Positions 62,812 to 64,000 of a DNA stretch of 64,000 bases are shown in pieces (the first letter of the stretch is position 1; each line of letters opens with the position of its first letter). The position numbers and the translations under genes were made by a program. The DNA lies in NCBI RefSeq assembly GCF_004343195.1, contig NZ_SMCR01000001.1, positions 720,055 to 784,054 of the forward strand, given 5' to 3'. Below the pieces are notes generated by a model that saw only the letters and a program-made list of their open reading frames with translations, searched no databases and was not told the DNA's origin. This DNA is from Biostraticola tofi. Lineage in GTDB: Bacteria; Pseudomonadota; Gammaproteobacteria; Enterobacterales; Enterobacteriaceae.

Positions 62812-62886
62812 AAACTTTGTAAAATTTGCGCCCTTGCTCTTACCCCGTTAAAATCGCCCCACTTCTGGTATTAAGAGCCTATTGCC

Positions 62887-64000
62887 GTGAATCGCGCCGT
62901 TATCAGCCCCGCCACGCTTGATTGGAACGAACAAGGTACACCTGTATCCCGACAGTTTGATGACGTTTATTTCTCCAATCAGTTCGGATTAGAGGAAACT
63001 CATTACGTTTTTTTACATTCCAATGGACTGCCGCAACGCTTTAACCCTCATCCTAGGCCGGTATTTCTGGTGGGCGAAAGCGGATTTGGAACCGGACTCA
63101 ACTTCCTGGTCCTTTGGCAGGCGTTCAATCGCTTCCGGCGCGATAACCCCGGAGCAGAGCTTAAGCGACTGCATTTTATCAGCGTCGAAAAGTACCCTCT
63201 CAGCGAGCAAGACCTGGCCAGCGTTCATCGGCAATGGCCGGAACTCGACGATGTTGCCCGCCGGCTTCGAGCGCAGTGGCCGCAGCCGGTTGCCGGCTGC
63301 CATCGGCTTATACTCGACCAGGGTGCAGTTACGCTGGACCTGTGGTTTGGCGATATCGCCGAGGTGCTGTCCGAGGTGGATGATAGTCTGTTGGGTAAAA
63401 TCGATGCCTGGTTCCTGGATGGCTTTGCCCCGTCAAAAAATCCGGCAATGTGGAGCGAGCAGCTATTCAGCGCCATGGCCCGGCTGATGCGGCCCCAGGG
63501 CACCTTCGCCACTTTCACCGCCGCCGGTTTTGTGCGCCGGGGGCTGCAGGCGGCGGGATTTACCGTCAACAGGGCCAAGGGCCACGGCCTGAAGCGGCAG
63601 ATGCTGACCGGCGTCCTCACCGATGGGCCGGCGCCAGAAAACCACGCCCCCTGGTATCGACGACAGCCGGCGTCGCGACCTGAAGAGGTGGCGATTATCG
63701 GCGGCGGCATCGCCAGCGCATTAACCGCGCTGGCGTTGCAGCGCCGGGGCAGCGCCGTTACGCTGTACTGTGCCGATTCGCTCCCTGCCCAGGGTGCATC
63801 CGGTAATCGGCAAGGCGCGCTGTATCCATTGCTCAATGGCCGGGATGACGCCGTTGGGCGATTTTTTTCGGCGGCGTTCAGTTTTGCCCGCGCAGGATTT
63901 CAGCAGTTTAGCGAGCTGGGCCTGGCCTTTGAACACCAGTGGTGTGGGGTCGCCCAGTTGGCCTGGGATGAAAAAAGTCGACGTAAAATTGATGACATTC
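62887..64000 (+). CDS. mnmC: Bifunctional tRNA mnm5s2U biosynthesis protein MnmC, 3' end outside window
   Basis: About 371 codons of MnmC, open to the right edge. The N-terminal methyltransferase domain has the SAM loop GESGFGTG (residues 63–70) and [13 protein letters not shown]; the C-terminal FAD oxidoreductase starts with [11 protein letters not shown] near residue 270 and the window ends shortly after [13 protein letters not shown]. It completes mnm5s2U at the tRNA wobble base. The GTG at 62887 is the best start by similarity ([20 protein letters not shown] follows), though the ribosome site is weak. Divergent from fabB. Confidence 0.93.
   Translation, partial: MNRAVISPATLDWNEQGTPVSRQFDDVYFSNQFGLEETHYVFLHSNGLPQRFNPHPRPVFLVGESGFGTGLNFLVLWQAFNRFRRDNPGAELKRLHFISVEKYPLSEQDLASVHRQWPELDDVARRLRAQWPQPVAGCHRLILDQGAVTLDLWFGDIAEVLSEVDDSLLGKIDAWFLDGFAPSKNPAMWSEQLFSAMARLMRPQGTFATFTAAGFVRRGLQAAGFTVNRAKGHGLKRQMLTGVLTDGPAPENHAPWYRRQPASRPEEVAIIGGGIASALTALALQRRGSAVTLYCADSLPAQGASGNRQGALYPLLNGRDDAVGRFFSAAFSFARAGFQQFSELGLAFEHQWCGVAQLAWDEKSRRKIDDI

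Overview
The window is a piece of an enterobacterial (Enterobacterales) chromosome. From elaB through nuoN–nuoA, lrhA, alaA, yfbRSTUV, ackA–pta, yfcD, yfcH, the hisJQMP transporter, ubiX, purF–cvpA–dedD–folC–accD–dedA–truA–usg–pdxB, flk, fabB and mnmC it follows the Escherichia coli 51–53 min gene order almost gene for gene, and nearly all proteins are full length. The moderately high G+C of the core genes and the divergence from E. coli suggest a Sodalis/Pectobacteriaceae-like lineage rather than a close Escherichia relative. That genus-level guess rests on impression only.

Layout. (1) 1–165: the start of elaB, cut by the window edge. (2) 449–6256: one AT-rich gene for a 1935-residue toxin-like protein with a long hydrophobic segment, three copies of a roughly 40-residue module and a clan-CD (C80-like) His/Cys pair. 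(3) 6725–14361: an iron-uptake operon (FTR1 permease, P19 periplasmic protein, DUF2318 Fe-S membrane protein, two MacB-type permeases, an ATPase, an unusual 46-residue thioredoxin-like remnant and a c-type cytochrome). Blocks 2 and 3 occupy the elaB–nuoN interval, where E. coli K-12 carries other accessory genes. (4) 14627–29716: the complete 13-gene complex I operon, nuoA to nuoN, read on the minus strand and closed by a long inverted-repeat terminator. (5) 30373–38278: lrhA, alaA, yfbR, yfbS, yfbT, yfbU and yfbV, with a 24-base tandem array between yfbR and yfbS. (6) 38631–42060: ackA–pta (acetate/acetyl-CoA interconversion). (7) 42253–45803: a 38-base repeat array running into the 3' end of yfcD, then an extra PqaA-type hydrolase gene, then yfcH. 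(8) 45841–48888: histidine ABC transporter with a single binding protein and no argT copy. (9) 49151–59092: ubiX, purF, cvpA, dedD, folC, accD, dedA, truA, usg and pdxB, with a canonical PurR operator before cvpA. (10) 59328–64000: an EamA-family exporter inserted before flk, then flk, fabB with a promoter carrying overlapping FadR and FabR sites, and the 5' part of mnmC.

The core genes work in respiration (Nuo), overflow metabolism (AckA–Pta), purine, folate, fatty-acid and pyridoxal synthesis, and tRNA modification. Lineage-specific material is limited to the toxin gene, the Fet-type iron operon, the PqaA-like gene, the EamA transporter and two minisatellites. The best candidates for something poorly described are the toxin-like protein and the miniature thioredoxin-like gene wired into the iron operon. 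No rRNA, tRNA, CRISPR array, insertion sequence or prophage gene was seen.
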